Source: JAYPHU01 sp038127535 (GTDB taxonomy: Bacteria > Pseudomonadota > Alphaproteobacteria > Rhodospirillales > UBA2165). From it: 64,000 nucleotides of DNA. The notes under the pieces were generated by a model, which worked only from the letters and a program-made list of their open reading frames with translations, searched no databases and was not told the DNA's origin. Of this stretch, positions 44,342-53,741 are shown piece after piece; positions within the stretch are counted from its first letter, which is position 1, and every line of letters starts with the position of its first letter. The position numbers and the translations under genes are program-made. The stretch covers positions 1-64,000 of the forward strand of contig JAYPHU010000021.1 of NCBI GenBank assembly GCA_038127535.1. Direction: 5' to 3'.

Positions 44342-45625
44342 ATGCCGATGTATGGATTTTTGAACGCGCCGTCGATGGGGATGCTGACACAGTCGTCCGC
44401 TTTTTCAACGATCTCGCAGAACATCACCAACCTGAACACGGGCGGCTACAGAGGCACTGACACCCGCTTCGAGACCGTGCTAGCCAGCACCTTCGGCAAC
44501 AATTCCGATGTCGGCGGCGTGGCCGCTATCCGGCACACTAAGGTCGCCCAACAGGGCAATATCATCTCCACCACCAATTCCAATGACGTCGCCATCAATG
44601 GCCAGGGTATGTTCGTCTTTAATACGGACGTGGACGGTACCGGTGAGATACTCTATGGCCGTGACGGCGCCTTCAACCTGGAAAAGAACGGCACGTCATC
44701 TTTGAGCGGCAGTTTCCGCGCTGACGGATCGATTGACTTGGATGGCACCGATTTCACCTTCACCGCGGATCAGGCCTATCTGGTGGATAAAAGCGGGCAT
44801 TTTCTGCAAGGTTGGCAGGCTGATGAAACCGGGACCGTGAACTCCAGTAGCAGTTTGGTGTCCTTGAGAGTAGACCGCTTCGCCTTTGCTTCGGATTCTT
44901 CGGCGACAACGACATCGGAGCTCGCCGTCGCCCTACCCGCTGATGCTAGCACGGGTCAGGTCGAATCTGCCGTTGCCAGCATTTATGACGCCAATGGCGA
45001 TTTAAATTCCTTTGATTTTCAATGGACTAAAACAGCCAACGCCCAAGAGTGGACGTTAACCCCGGTCCCGACAAACGGTACCCTTACCAGTGCGGCCGAG
45101 AGTTTTACCTTTGGCGTCGACGGTTCGTTGCCCGATGGCACCACTCACACCTTCTCTGTCACCTGGTCGGATGGAGACACGAGCAACGTTACGCTGGACC
45201 TATCGGATACCGTGTCCATAGGTACTAGTTTTTTCTACTTTGACTTCCAGAAAAATGGTCGGGGACCGGGCGATCTGGAGTCTTTCAGTTTTGACCAGGA
45301 AGGCTTTATCAATGGCCGGTTTACCAACGGCGTAACAAGGCCTTTGTATAAACTACCTCTCGCCACATTCGCCAATCCGGATGCGTTGGAGGAAAGACTC
45401 GGTAATGTATATGCCGAATCTGTGCAGTCTGGTTCGGCGATCTTCCGGCAAGCGGATCTGGACGGATTTGCCACCTATATCCCCTTCGCCCACGAGCTGT
45501 CGAACGTCAATCTCGGCAGCGAATTCACCAATATGATCATGGCGCAGCAGGCCTATAACTCGGCGGCCACGGTGTTCAAAACGGCCGACGAGATGACCAA
45601 AACGGCGGCCGATCTGAAGGGCTAG
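44342..45625 (+). CDS. FlgE-like flagellar hook protein (paralogue 1)
   Basis: A 427-residue hook/rod-family protein. N-terminus MYGFLNAPSMGMLTQSSAFS with SQNITNLNTGGYRGTDTRFE, core with DVAINGQGMFVFNTDVDGTG and GRDGAFNLEKNGTSSLSGSF, C-terminus with ELSNVNLGSEFTNMIMAQQA and VFKTADEMTKTA. It is a distinct paralogue of the 563-residue FlgE at 56413; the two share only the conserved ends. The order next to flgI and the sigma-54 start suggest a second hook protein or hook-filament adapter. ATG 44348 is also possible. Confidence 0.82.
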   Translation: MPMYGFLNAPSMGMLTQSSAFSTISQNITNLNTGGYRGTDTRFETVLASTFGNNSDVGGVAAIRHTKVAQQGNIISTTNSNDVAINGQGMFVFNTDVDGTGEILYGRDGAFNLEKNGTSSLSGSFRADGSIDLDGTDFTFTADQAYLVDKSGHFLQGWQADETGTVNSSSSLVSLRVDRFAFASDSSATTTSELAVALPADASTGQVESAVASIYDANGDLNSFDFQWTKTANAQEWTLTPVPTNGTLTSAAESFTFGVDGSLPDGTTHTFSVTWSDGDTSNVTLDLSDTVSIGTSFFYFDFQKNGRGPGDLESFSFDQEGFINGRFTNGVTRPLYKLPLATFANPDALEERLGNVYAESVQSGSAIFRQADLDGFATYIPFAHELSNVNLGSEFTNMIMAQQAYNSAATVFKTADEMTKTAADLKG

Positions 45626-45771
45626 TCAGCTGTACTAGGCTGAATCGGCGGATACCCCACGCCCGGCAATTCTTTCCCCGGCCCAAGGTCAAATCCGTCA
45701 TTTCAGGCCCCGAAAACCGCAAGAAACTTATTTTAGCTGTGTATTTTCAGATAATTAATAACAAGGGAAAA

Positions 45772-45788
45772 TTGGCACAATTATCGCA
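45772..45788 (+). promoter_or_regulatory. Sigma-54 promoter of the flgI operon
   Basis: TTGGCACAATTATCGCA: GG at 45774-45775 and GC at 45786-45787, 10 bp apart, with a perfect TTGGCAC. It lies 39 bp upstream of the flgI ATG. Confidence 0.85.
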
Positions 45789-45826
45789 TAAATAAACGCT
45801 AACCGGCGGAGAACCGCTGAATAACC

Positions 45827-47020
45827 ATGAATGAAGTTAATATGGTGGAAGACAAAATGAGCAAAAAGAACGGGATCGTGAAAAAGATTTGGCGGCCAAC
45901 GAGCCGCTCAATATGCTCCGCGGCTTTCGCCGCCGGTTTTTTCCTCACAAGCGCTCTTCTTACGCCGGCCGATGCGTCCTCGCGCATCAAAGACGTCGCC
46001 AGCTTCGAAGGTGTTCGCGACAATATGCTGGTCGGGTACGGCCTCGTTGTCGGCCTGAATAACACAGGCGACACCCTGGATGACGGTCACTTCACCAAGC
46101 AGAGCCTGCTCGCCATGCTGGAGCGGCTCGGGGTGAAACCCACTCAGGAAGGATTGGACTCTTCAAACGTCGCCGCAGTGATGGTCACCGCGTCGCTCCC
46201 CGGCTTTACCCGCCAGGGCACCCGGATCGATGTCACCATCAGCGCGCTTGGCGACTCCAGTAGCCTGCTGGGCGGCACTCTCCTGGTGACGCCGCTGCTC
46301 GGCGCGGACGGTGAAGTCTACGCGGTCGCTCAAGGACAGATTGCCGTTGGCGGCTTCCAGGCCCAGGGTGACAACGAGTCCATCACCAAAGGCGTACCGA
46401 CCAGTGGCCGGATCGCCAACGGTGGCATTGTCGAGCGGGAAATCGGCTTCGAGCTCGCCTCTCTGAAACGGGTCCGGGTGTCGCTCCGCAATCCTGATTT
46501 CACCACGGCGCGCCGCATGGCCCAGGCGATCAACGCCTTCCTGGGCACGACGGCCGCCCGGCCCAACGACCCCGCCACGGTCGAGCTTCGGGTGCCGCGC
46601 GGCTATGAAGACAACGTGGTCGGCCTACTGACGGATATTGAACAGCTGCGGATCGAGCCTGACCAATTGGCCAAGATCGTGATCGACGAACAATCGGGCA
46701 CCATCGTGATGGGCGAGAACGTGCGGATCAGCACTGTCGCCATTGCCCAGGGATCTCTCACAATTAGGATCACCGAAACACCACAGGTGTCGCAGCCGGG
46801 TCCGTTTGCCCAGGCCGGCACCACACAGACGGTCGGCCGAAGCGATGTTCAAATCGATGAAGTCACGGACAAGAAATTCTCGGTCGTGCAGACCGGTGTC
46901 ACGCTGCAGGAACTGGTCAACGGCCTGAACGCGCTGGGTATCGGCCCGCGTGATCTGATCACCATCCTTCAAGCCATCAAAGCCGCCGGCGCTCTGCAGG
47001 CTGAAATCGTGGTGCTCTAA
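45827..47020 (+). CDS. flgI: Flagellar P-ring protein FlgI
   Basis: A 397-residue periplasmic P-ring protein. The N-terminus is long and basic before the signal helix (AAFAAGFFLTSALL), so ATG 45857 is also plausible. Family marks: RIKDVASFEGVRDNMLVGYG, LLAMLERLGVKPTQEGLDSS, GTRIDVTISALGDSSSLLGG, VRVSLRNPDFTTARRMAQAI and the end LNALGIGPRDLITILQAIKA. It overlaps flgJ by one base (TAATG). Confidence 0.96.
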   Translation: MNEVNMVEDKMSKKNGIVKKIWRPTSRSICSAAFAAGFFLTSALLTPADASSRIKDVASFEGVRDNMLVGYGLVVGLNNTGDTLDDGHFTKQSLLAMLERLGVKPTQEGLDSSNVAAVMVTASLPGFTRQGTRIDVTISALGDSSSLLGGTLLVTPLLGADGEVYAVAQGQIAVGGFQAQGDNESITKGVPTSGRIANGGIVEREIGFELASLKRVRVSLRNPDFTTARRMAQAINAFLGTTAARPNDPATVELRVPRGYEDNVVGLLTDIEQLRIEPDQLAKIVIDEQSGTIVMGENVRISTVAIAQGSLTIRITETPQVSQPGPFAQAGTTQTVGRSDVQIDEVTDKKFSVVQTGVTLQELVNGLNALGIGPRDLITILQAIKAAGALQAEIVVL

Positions 47021-47340
47021 TGGAAAACGTCGACATCATCGCGCAAGGCGCCATGGCCCTGCAGGGCGGCAAAGCGGCCCCGCAGTTCGGCAAGAATATG
47101 AACAACGAGCAAATTCGGAAAACCGCAGAAGACTTCGAAGCGTTTTTCCTCGGCCAAATGCTCCAGCCCATGTTTGCCAACATCAGCCCGGAGGCACCGT
47201 TCGGCGGCGGCCATGCGGAAAAGATGTGGCAAGGCCTGATGGTCGATGAAATGGGCAAGGCCATGTCCCGCGCGGGCGGCATCGGTCTGGCCGATTCCAT
47301 CCATCGTGAAATCTTGAAATTGCAGGAGGTGCAGAAATGA
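47020..47340 (+). CDS. flgJ: Rod-binding protein FlgJ (short form)
   Basis: A 106-residue protein with the FlgJ rod-binding domain only (IRKTAEDFEAFFLGQMLQPM, GHAEKMWQGLMVDEMGKAMS). The muramidase half found in enteric FlgJ is absent, as in other alphaproteobacteria. It overlaps flgI and the next gene, so translation is coupled. Confidence 0.93.
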   Translation: MENVDIIAQGAMALQGGKAAPQFGKNMNNEQIRKTAEDFEAFFLGQMLQPMFANISPEAPFGGGHAEKMWQGLMVDEMGKAMSRAGGIGLADSIHREILKLQEVQK

Positions 47341-47792
47341 CCCAGTCGATGACCAATGACAAGAAAGTCAGCAAACTGGTAGGCATCATCGGACGCCTCA
47401 GTAAGCTCATTCAGGAAGAGAACGCAATCCTTAAACAGCCAGGCCGCTCCGACGGGCTTCGCGAGATTTTGCAGGAAAAGCAGAACCTCAGCCAAGTCTA
47501 CGAGCAGCAGATCAAAATACTGGACGATGAAAACACGTTGAAGCAAGTCGATCCGGAAACGCGGCGCCGTCTCAAGGAAGGCCTGGAAAACTTCCATGCC
47601 CTGGCCGAGGAAAACCAGTTCCGGCTCATGGCGCGGATGGAAGCGACCAAACGGGTCTTCTCGGTCATTCAGGAAGCCGCCAAGGAATATCACGGCTCCC
47701 GCAGCACCTACGGCAATTCAGGATCAGTCGATCAACCGATCCGCCAGGCGTACAGCCAGCCTGTCTCCGTCGGCGTGAGCCAAGATATTTAA
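47337..47792 (+). CDS. flgN: FlgN-like export chaperone
   Basis: A 151-residue helical protein with the FlgN pattern: LVGIIGRLSKLIQEENAILK, LREILQEKQNLSQVYEQQIK, LENFHALAEENQFRLMARME. FlgN binds FlgK and FlgL before export, and both genes follow here. It overlaps flgJ by 4 bp. The last 40 residues are polar and variable. Confidence 0.85.
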   Translation: MTQSMTNDKKVSKLVGIIGRLSKLIQEENAILKQPGRSDGLREILQEKQNLSQVYEQQIKILDDENTLKQVDPETRRRLKEGLENFHALAEENQFRLMARMEATKRVFSVIQEAAKEYHGSRSTYGNSGSVDQPIRQAYSQPVSVGVSQDI

Positions 47793-47823
47793 CCGGACTT
47801 CGTTTTAGGAAGGGGATCAGCCC

Positions 47824-50547
47824 TTGTCTCTGGAAGTCACCTTACAAAATGCAATCAGCGGCTTGCAGACCAGCAAGACGTCGATTCAGACGATTTCCAA
47901 CAATATCGCCAACGTTAACACCGAAGGCTATAGCCGGAAGATCATCGAGCAAACGTCCCGGGTCATCGACGGGCGCGGCTTCGGCGTCGAAATCGCGACC
48001 ATCACCCGCAACGTGGACGACGGCATTCTGCGCCAGCTTCGGACGGAATCGGGAAACTTGCAGGAGCTGGATACGAAGCAGCTGTTCCTGAGTCAGATCA
48101 ACCAGTTCTTTGGTCGGCCAGAAGATAATAACTCGATCACCCACTTTATGTCGGAACTGGGCGCTCAATTTGACGCCTTGGCGCTCACCCCGGAAACCGA
48201 GGCCACGCAATTTCTGACCGTGAAAGCGGCGGTGGATACAGCCGAAGAGCTGGACCGGATGTCCGATGAAATTCAGCGGCTTCGGGCGGAAGTGAATAAT
48301 AAGATCACCACAGCGGTCAGCGAATTTAACTCGGCCATGACCACGGTGGTCGACACCAACTTTGCAATTATCGAATTTGCCGCATCCAACATCAGCACGG
48401 CGGAACTGGCAGACCAGCGGGATCAGGCCCTCAACATCATGTCCGAAATCATGGACATCAAATATTTCAAAAAGAGCGATTCCAGCCTCACCGTATTCAC
48501 CGGGTCGGGTCAGACGCTCATCGACGGGCAGAAACAGGACCTGATCTTCAATCAGCCATCGACCATGACGGCGATGCTTGAATACACGCCCACTTCCGCC
48601 ACCAACTATCTGGGCCCGACGGAAACCGGATTCCCGGTCGGCGGCGTTGAAGGCATCTTCGTCGGCGAGAAAGCCACTTCGGCTGACATCACCTCGGACA
48701 TCCATACCGGCCGGCTGAAGGCGCTCATTGATATCCGAGATACCGAACTGCCAGCACTGCAGGCGCAATTGGATGAGCTGTCCGAGAAACTCAAGGACGA
48801 GCTGAACAAGGTCCACAACTCCGGCACGGGTTATCCGCCGCCGTCGTCTCTTACCGGAGACCGCTACATCCAAAGCGACACCGCCCTGGACGCCAGCGGT
48901 ATCTTTCGGGTGGGCATCGTGAACGACTCAGGCACCCTGCAAGAAGGCAACGTCTTCAATCTCTCCGACGCCGAGACCTTTGCCGCTTATGAAAGTGATC
49001 TGTTTTCCAGCGCCACCTCCGACGTGATCACCACGGCCGGCTCGTTGACATTCACCATTGGCGGCACAACGGCCGCCGTCGCCTACACCGCATCGGATAC
49101 ACTGACGACGCTGGCCACGAAAATTACGGCCAACGGTACCTTGTCCGGCCTCAATATCAGCGCATCCGTCGTAACCGAGGGCTCCAATTCCCGGCTGCGG
49201 ATTGCCGATTCGGACGGCGATGTGTTCTCGATCAGCGCCGATAGCGGCAGCTTCCTGACCGATCTCAACCCGAAGGTCCGGACCATGAGCGATCTGGTGA
49301 CAGGTTTGAGCACCATGACCAATATGACGGCCTCGGTCACATCTACTGGAAATCTGCGACTGGCGGCTGACAATAATTTCAATGTTACCGTGAACGAATT
49401 GACCAGCTCCTTGAGCGGGCCCGGCGATCTGAGTAAGGGCTTCTCAACTTTCTTTGGCCTGAATAACTTCCTCGATTCCAACGAGAGTTTTTCGACGTAT
49501 CGGTCTGATCGGTTTACCAGCTCCAGCGCCGATGTAATAGGCACTGCCGGCACACTGCATTTCTCCGGCAACGACGGTGCGGCGTGGACGGCTTCTGTGG
49601 CTTACACGGCTTCCGATACGCTGACCTCGCTGGTCACCAAGATCAACGCCAACACCACTTTGGATACGGAGAATGTCGAGGCCGAAGTGATCGCCGACGG
49701 CGATGGCTTTAGGCTGGAAATCACCGATACGGAGGGTGATGACTTTGCCATGGTGGAAACCGGCGGCGGTTCGATCCTGACCGATACCGGGCTACGCACC
49801 GATTATCGCGGCATGAGCGGCCGGCTCGAGGTGCATGAAGACATCGTCAACAACACCTTCTTTGTGTCCCGCGGCTCTCTGCAATCGAACACGTTTAATT
49901 CCAGTAATTACAACAGCGACACGTCCACCTTTGCCGCATTGGGCATCACGGCTGGCACGCTGACCTTCACCATCGATTCGTCCACAACAGCGTCGGTGTC
50001 CTACACCACGGCGAACACCCTGACCTCGCTGGTCACGGCTCTAAACGCAAACTCAACCTTGGCGTCGAACAACATTGTGGCCGAGGTCGTGATCGACGGA
50101 TCAAACTTTAAGATCAAGCTGGTCGATGAAGACGGCGACAACTACCACGTCGAGGATTCAGGCTCGCTCGGCATGACAACCAGCCAGGGCGTTACCATCG
50201 GTGACGGTTCCGTCGCAGAGGCCATGGCAGCAAAATTCAACGCCACCATCTCTTTCCTGGCTGCGCCGGCGAATGGCGGCGGCCTGGCCGCGGCTGATAC
50301 GACGTTCTCTGATTATTCGGCCAGCATCCTGTCCTTTAACGCCGCGCAGGTTTTATCCGTGGAACGGGATTTGGGATTCCAGGAAAAATTACACCAGGAA
50401 CTCTTCAACAAAAATGGCGCCATCAGCGGGGTCAACATGGACGAGGAGCTTTCCAGCATGATCGTTTATGAGCAGGCCTATTTGGCAGCCGCACGCATTG
50501 TCACCACGACCCAGGAATTGTTCCGGGTCCTGACCGATATGGTCTGA
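47824..50547 (+). CDS. flgK: Hook-associated protein 1 FlgK, enlarged
   Basis: A 907-residue hook-filament junction protein; about 550-700 residues are usual. TTG start at 47824 with GGAAGGGG upstream. N-terminus ISGLQTSKTSIQTISNNIAN with VNTEGYSRKI, C-terminus with MDEELSSMIVYEQAYLAAAR. Between them lie three tandem flagellin-IN-like repeats (about residues 395-480, 569-650 and 702-785), each with the core LTFTIxG... AYTASDTLTxLxTKINANxTL followed by a DxxGD segment. These account for the extra length and are exposed in the filament cap region. Confidence 0.94.
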   Translation: MSLEVTLQNAISGLQTSKTSIQTISNNIANVNTEGYSRKIIEQTSRVIDGRGFGVEIATITRNVDDGILRQLRTESGNLQELDTKQLFLSQINQFFGRPEDNNSITHFMSELGAQFDALALTPETEATQFLTVKAAVDTAEELDRMSDEIQRLRAEVNNKITTAVSEFNSAMTTVVDTNFAIIEFAASNISTAELADQRDQALNIMSEIMDIKYFKKSDSSLTVFTGSGQTLIDGQKQDLIFNQPSTMTAMLEYTPTSATNYLGPTETGFPVGGVEGIFVGEKATSADITSDIHTGRLKALIDIRDTELPALQAQLDELSEKLKDELNKVHNSGTGYPPPSSLTGDRYIQSDTALDASGIFRVGIVNDSGTLQEGNVFNLSDAETFAAYESDLFSSATSDVITTAGSLTFTIGGTTAAVAYTASDTLTTLATKITANGTLSGLNISASVVTEGSNSRLRIADSDGDVFSISADSGSFLTDLNPKVRTMSDLVTGLSTMTNMTASVTSTGNLRLAADNNFNVTVNELTSSLSGPGDLSKGFSTFFGLNNFLDSNESFSTYRSDRFTSSSADVIGTAGTLHFSGNDGAAWTASVAYTASDTLTSLVTKINANTTLDTENVEAEVIADGDGFRLEITDTEGDDFAMVETGGGSILTDTGLRTDYRGMSGRLEVHEDIVNNTFFVSRGSLQSNTFNSSNYNSDTSTFAALGITAGTLTFTIDSSTTASVSYTTANTLTSLVTALNANSTLASNNIVAEVVIDGSNFKIKLVDEDGDNYHVEDSGSLGMTTSQGVTIGDGSVAEAMAAKFNATISFLAAPANGGGLAAADTTFSDYSASILSFNAAQVLSVERDLGFQEKLHQELFNKNGAISGVNMDEELSSMIVYEQAYLAAARIVTTTQELFRVLTDMV

Positions 50548-50589
50548 TGTTTGCAAGGAAGTACGTGGATAAACCTATAGAGAACTAGA

Positions 50590-51522
50590 ATGGTTACGAG
50601 GGTAGCAGATCTGGCAAATAATAGACTGGTTCAGTCGTTGATTTTCAACGCACAGGACCGGATTGCCGATCGGCAGTTACAAATCAGCACCCTGCAAAAA
50701 TCGCAGGACTATGCAGGAATTGCCGGGGATTCCAGCCGACTTGTCACGCTGGAAGCTTCTCGTACCCGTATTGATCAATTCATGAGCGGTAATACGTTCA
50801 TCGAACTTCGCATGAACACCATGCTGAACAGTATTGATGCGCTGAAAGATTCTCTCCAGGACGTCAAAAACCTGGTCCGTGAAATTCTCGATGACGGCGC
50901 CACGCCGGACGGTGTAGACAAGGACGACATCGCCGAGATCAAGATGGCGGAAATCGAGGACTTCCTGAACGCCAAGATCAATGGCCGATTCCTGTTCGCC
51001 GGCTCGAAAACCGACACGGAACCTATCTCGCCCGGCACCCTCTCCACGGCGCCAACCTTTGACGGCAGCAACACGACCGAAGCTGAACCGGCCTTCTACT
51101 ATAAGGGCGACGACACCCAGATCAGCGCGCGAATCGATGAAGGCGTGGTGTTGGAATACGGCATTAAGGCCGATGATCCGGGCTTTGAGAAACTCATTCG
51201 CGCAGTCCGAATCGTCCGGTCAACTGCCCTCAACGACGCCAACGCGGACGCCAAGTTTCAGCATGCTTTGGAGCTTATCAACGAGGCGTCCGACCGGCTT
51301 CAGGCCTTGGAGTTGAGCACCGGCGTCAAGGTCCAACAGCTCTCAACAACCAACCAAAATCTAAAAGATTCCCGCAATTTCATGAACGGCATCATCTCTG
51401 ACTTGGAAAGCGCAAATACGTTCGAGGCGGTGGCGGAACTAACCCAGGATCAGACCATGCTGGAGGCGTCCTACAACACCGTGGTTCGCCTCAGTAATCT
51501 GAGCCTGAATAACTTCTTATAG
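50590..51522 (+). CDS. flgL: Hook-associated protein 3 FlgL
   Basis: A 310-residue flagellin-like junction protein: MVTRVADLANNRLVQSLIFN, QDRIADRQLQISTLQKSQDY, and the C-terminal DQTMLEASYNTVVRLSNLSL. The middle has LNAKINGRFLFAGSKTDTEP, a FlgL mark. It follows flgK in the same operon. Confidence 0.93.
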   Translation: MVTRVADLANNRLVQSLIFNAQDRIADRQLQISTLQKSQDYAGIAGDSSRLVTLEASRTRIDQFMSGNTFIELRMNTMLNSIDALKDSLQDVKNLVREILDDGATPDGVDKDDIAEIKMAEIEDFLNAKINGRFLFAGSKTDTEPISPGTLSTAPTFDGSNTTEAEPAFYYKGDDTQISARIDEGVVLEYGIKADDPGFEKLIRAVRIVRSTALNDANADAKFQHALELINEASDRLQALELSTGVKVQQLSTTNQNLKDSRNFMNGIISDLESANTFEAVAELTQDQTMLEASYNTVVRLSNLSLNNFL

Positions 51523-51555
51523 GCATAAACCAGTTGTTAACCCAGGGAGGATAAT

Positions 51556-51627
51556 ATGAACATGTCGATAACTGCCATCGATACTAAAAAACATAAGATA
51601 TCTGTGGCTATTGATAAGGGCGTGTAA
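51556..51627 (+). CDS. Possible 23-residue peptide upstream of flagellin
   Basis: ATG 51556 opens a 24-codon frame (MNMSITAIDTKKHKISVAID, then KGV, TAA). CAGGGAGG lies 5-12 bp upstream, one of the best ribosome binding sites in the window. No homology is recognised. It may be a real small protein, a regulatory leader for the flagellin message, or the rest of a lost gene. Confidence 0.35.
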   Translation: MNMSITAIDTKKHKISVAIDKGV

Positions 51628-51842
51628 GATGAACAATCGTTCAAATTTCTTGCACATTTTGTGATTGGTTATCCCTTGAATTTATTAGGGATATTCCGTA
51701 GAGTGTCATTTAGTGACTGTGTTAATGTCACCATAAATGGTACTGGCTCTCTGGTGAGCCCAATAAACTTTGAGTTGCCAGGGAAAAAAGAGGCCCGCAG
51801 GCAGAAGGGCCTGTAACGAAACCTAGAATAGGAGACTGAACC
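51628..51842 (+). promoter_or_regulatory. Flagellin leader with 5' hairpin
   Basis: This AT-richer stretch before flagellin holds a perfect hairpin AGGCCC-N10-GGGCCT (51791-51812), ending 30 bp before the ATG, and the binding site AGGAGACTGA. I find no sigma-54 site with GG-N10-GC here. In Caulobacter FlbT acts on the 5' leader of flagellin mRNA, and flbT lies just downstream, so this hairpin is a candidate target. Confidence 0.5.
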
Positions 51843-52658
51843 ATGTCTGACATTAACCTATCCGGCGCTACCAGGACTAACCTGCTCGCGCTACAACGTA
51901 CCACCGACCTTATTGCGCGCACTCAGGAACGTCTGTCCACCGGCTTGAAGGTGAACAGCGCGATCGACGATGCTATCGCGTTCTTCCAGGCTCGTAGCCT
52001 GTCCGACCGCGCCGGCGACCTCGCGGTTCTTAAGGGAGACATTGACCAAGGCGTTAGCTCGGTGGAAACCGCTGCTAGCGGTCTCCAGACCCTCTCCGAT
52101 ATGGTGGAGCAGATGAAAGGTCTTGCGCTCTCCGCCAAGTCCGACGCTAACACTGAAAACCGTTCCAAAGCCGCCGTGCAGTTTAACGATTTGCGTTTGC
52201 AGCTCGATAACCTGGCGAACGACGCAAGCTACAAGGGCACCAACTTGCTTAAGGGCTCTCCGGCCAACCTGAAGGTGACCTTCAGTGAAGACGGCAGCTC
52301 CACCCTAACGATCTCGGGTGTGGCCTCTGACGCTTCCGGTCTGTCGATCACCACCGCGGCCTCCAACTGGGGTACTGACAACAACATTGACCAAGCCATC
52401 AACGACCTCGACTCCGCGCTGACCACGCTGCGTTCCACCGCGGCCACCATGGGTTCCAACGCTTCAGTACTGTCCCTGCGTTTGGACTTTACCACTCAAT
52501 TGATCAGCTCGTTGGAAGAAGGCTCCGCCAAACTGGTAAACGCCGACCTCAACGAAGAATCGGCGAACTTGCTAACGCTGCAAACGCGGCAGCAGCTGGG
52601 TACCATCGGCCTGAGTATTTCTCAGCAGTCTGAACAGTCGATCCTACGTTTATTCTAA
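51843..52658 (+). CDS. fliC: Flagellin
   Basis: A 271-residue short flagellin. N-terminal D0/D1 (ALQRTTDLIARTQERLSTGL, KVNSAIDDAIAFFQARSLSD) and C-terminal helix (LTLQTRQQLGTIGLSISQQS, ending LRLF). The variable middle is small, and no Cys is present. Ser/Thr-rich segments in the middle (DGSSTLTISGVASDASGLSI) are possible O-glycosylation places. It is a one-gene unit between its leader and a strong terminator. Confidence 0.95.
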   Translation: MSDINLSGATRTNLLALQRTTDLIARTQERLSTGLKVNSAIDDAIAFFQARSLSDRAGDLAVLKGDIDQGVSSVETAASGLQTLSDMVEQMKGLALSAKSDANTENRSKAAVQFNDLRLQLDNLANDASYKGTNLLKGSPANLKVTFSEDGSSTLTISGVASDASGLSITTAASNWGTDNNIDQAINDLDSALTTLRSTAATMGSNASVLSLRLDFTTQLISSLEEGSAKLVNADLNEESANLLTLQTRQQLGTIGLSISQQSEQSILRLF

Positions 52659-52685
52659 GAATCTTCGTCCTTTCGGACGATACGA

Positions 52686-52712
52686 ACGGGGGGCCTTTGG
52701 CTCCCCGTTTTT
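52686..52712 (+). terminator. Rho-independent terminator of flagellin
   Basis: Stem ACGGGGGGCC / GGCTCCCCGT (one G-T pair) with loop TTT, then TTTTG. A smaller hairpin TCGTCC-TTTC-GGACGA precedes it. Strong and one-directional. Confidence 0.92.
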
Positions 52713-52893
52713 GTTTGTGCGCCAAACCTGATATGCTTCACCCGAATCAAGTGGCGTGAGTAAATTAGGTAATCGTCTCTGGCTTTACTTTTGATTCATG
52801 CTTCTGTGGTTAGATGTCGGTACCGTCACGGTAGGGCGTTGAATCTGCGGCGGCAAACGATGCGGGATTAACCCGGGCACAATTGGAAGAAAA

Positions 52894-53292
52894 ATGCCGC
52901 TAAAACTGACTTTAAAACCCAACGAAAAAGTGCTGATCGGCACGGCAGTCATCACGAATGCCGGGCAGAAAAGCGAAATCATTATTCAGAATACAGTGCC
53001 GGTGCTTCGTGAAAAGGACATCATCACCGAAAACGATGCAGATACGATCGTCAAAAAGATCTACTACATCATTCTGAATATGTACGTGGACCCGAAGAAC
53101 GAACAGCAATATCACGAGGTTTACTTTAAATTAGTGAAGGAGCTGTTTAATGCGTGTCCCGATCAAGTGGCTTTGGCCCTCGTAATGGAAATATCGCAAA
53201 GAATACTAGAGGGAGACCATTATCAGGCCCTGAAGACCTGTCGAAAACTTCTAAACTTTGAAGCGGAGCTGTTGGCGAATGTCCCAGGATAA
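52894..53292 (+). CDS. flbT: Flagellin mRNA regulator FlbT
   Basis: A 132-residue protein: MPLKLTLKPNEKVLIGTAVI at the start, LREKDIITENDADTIVKKIY and YFKLVKELFNACPDQVALAL in the middle, LKTCRKLLNFEAELL at the end, all FlbT marks. FlbT binds flagellin mRNA and lowers its stability until the hook is finished. It overlaps flaF. Confidence 0.94.
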   Translation: MPLKLTLKPNEKVLIGTAVITNAGQKSEIIIQNTVPVLREKDIITENDADTIVKKIYYIILNMYVDPKNEQQYHEVYFKLVKELFNACPDQVALALVMEISQRILEGDHYQALKTCRKLLNFEAELLANVPG

Positions 53293-53713
53293 ATTACAAG
53301 CCTACGCGCAAACCCAGAAATCCTCGCTGTCCCCTCGGGAAATCGAGGCCATGGCTTTCACTAAAGCCGCCCTTATGCTTGATGAAGCAAAAGATAAGCT
53401 CGACGATTACGATGCTTATGCTTCGGCCCTCAAGTTCAATCAGCTTTTGTGGACGATCATCCAGGCAGATATCGTCGACAAGGCAAATACCCTCCCCCCG
53501 CAGATCAAGGCAAACATCCTGAGCCTCAGCATCTTCGTGGACAGACAGACCATCAAGGCCCTGGCCAACACGAAGGAGCAGCATTTGGATATTCTGATCA
53601 GCATTAACAAAAATTTGGCGGAAGGCCTGATGGCCAAACCCGACGACCCGCAGGTGGAGCCGGCTCAACGGCTGCCCGAGCAGGCGGGTGTCCGCTCGGA
53701 CGTCTCTGCCTAG
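53279..53713 (+). CDS. flaF: Flagellin translation activator FlaF
   Basis: A 144-residue FlaF: LQAYAQTQKSSLSPREIEAM, ALKFNQLLWTIIQADIVDKA, PPQIKANILSLSIFVDRQTI and LINKNLAEGL-like at the end. FlaF promotes flagellin translation or secretion and opposes FlbT. ATG 53279 is used (overlap of 14 bp with flbT); an ATG at 53258 gives a less likely N-terminus. Confidence 0.93.
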   Translation: MSQDKLQAYAQTQKSSLSPREIEAMAFTKAALMLDEAKDKLDDYDAYASALKFNQLLWTIIQADIVDKANTLPPQIKANILSLSIFVDRQTIKALANTKEQHLDILISINKNLAEGLMAKPDDPQVEPAQRLPEQAGVRSDVSA

Positions 53714-53741
53714 CGGTTAGTAGACAGTTCTTCGGATTTAA

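Noticed and set aside
51640..51800. Sigma-54 promoter for flagellin
   Set aside because: Several GG and GC pairs occur, but none with 10-bp spacing and a TGGCA-like -24 element; no sigma-28-like pair with proper spacing was found either.
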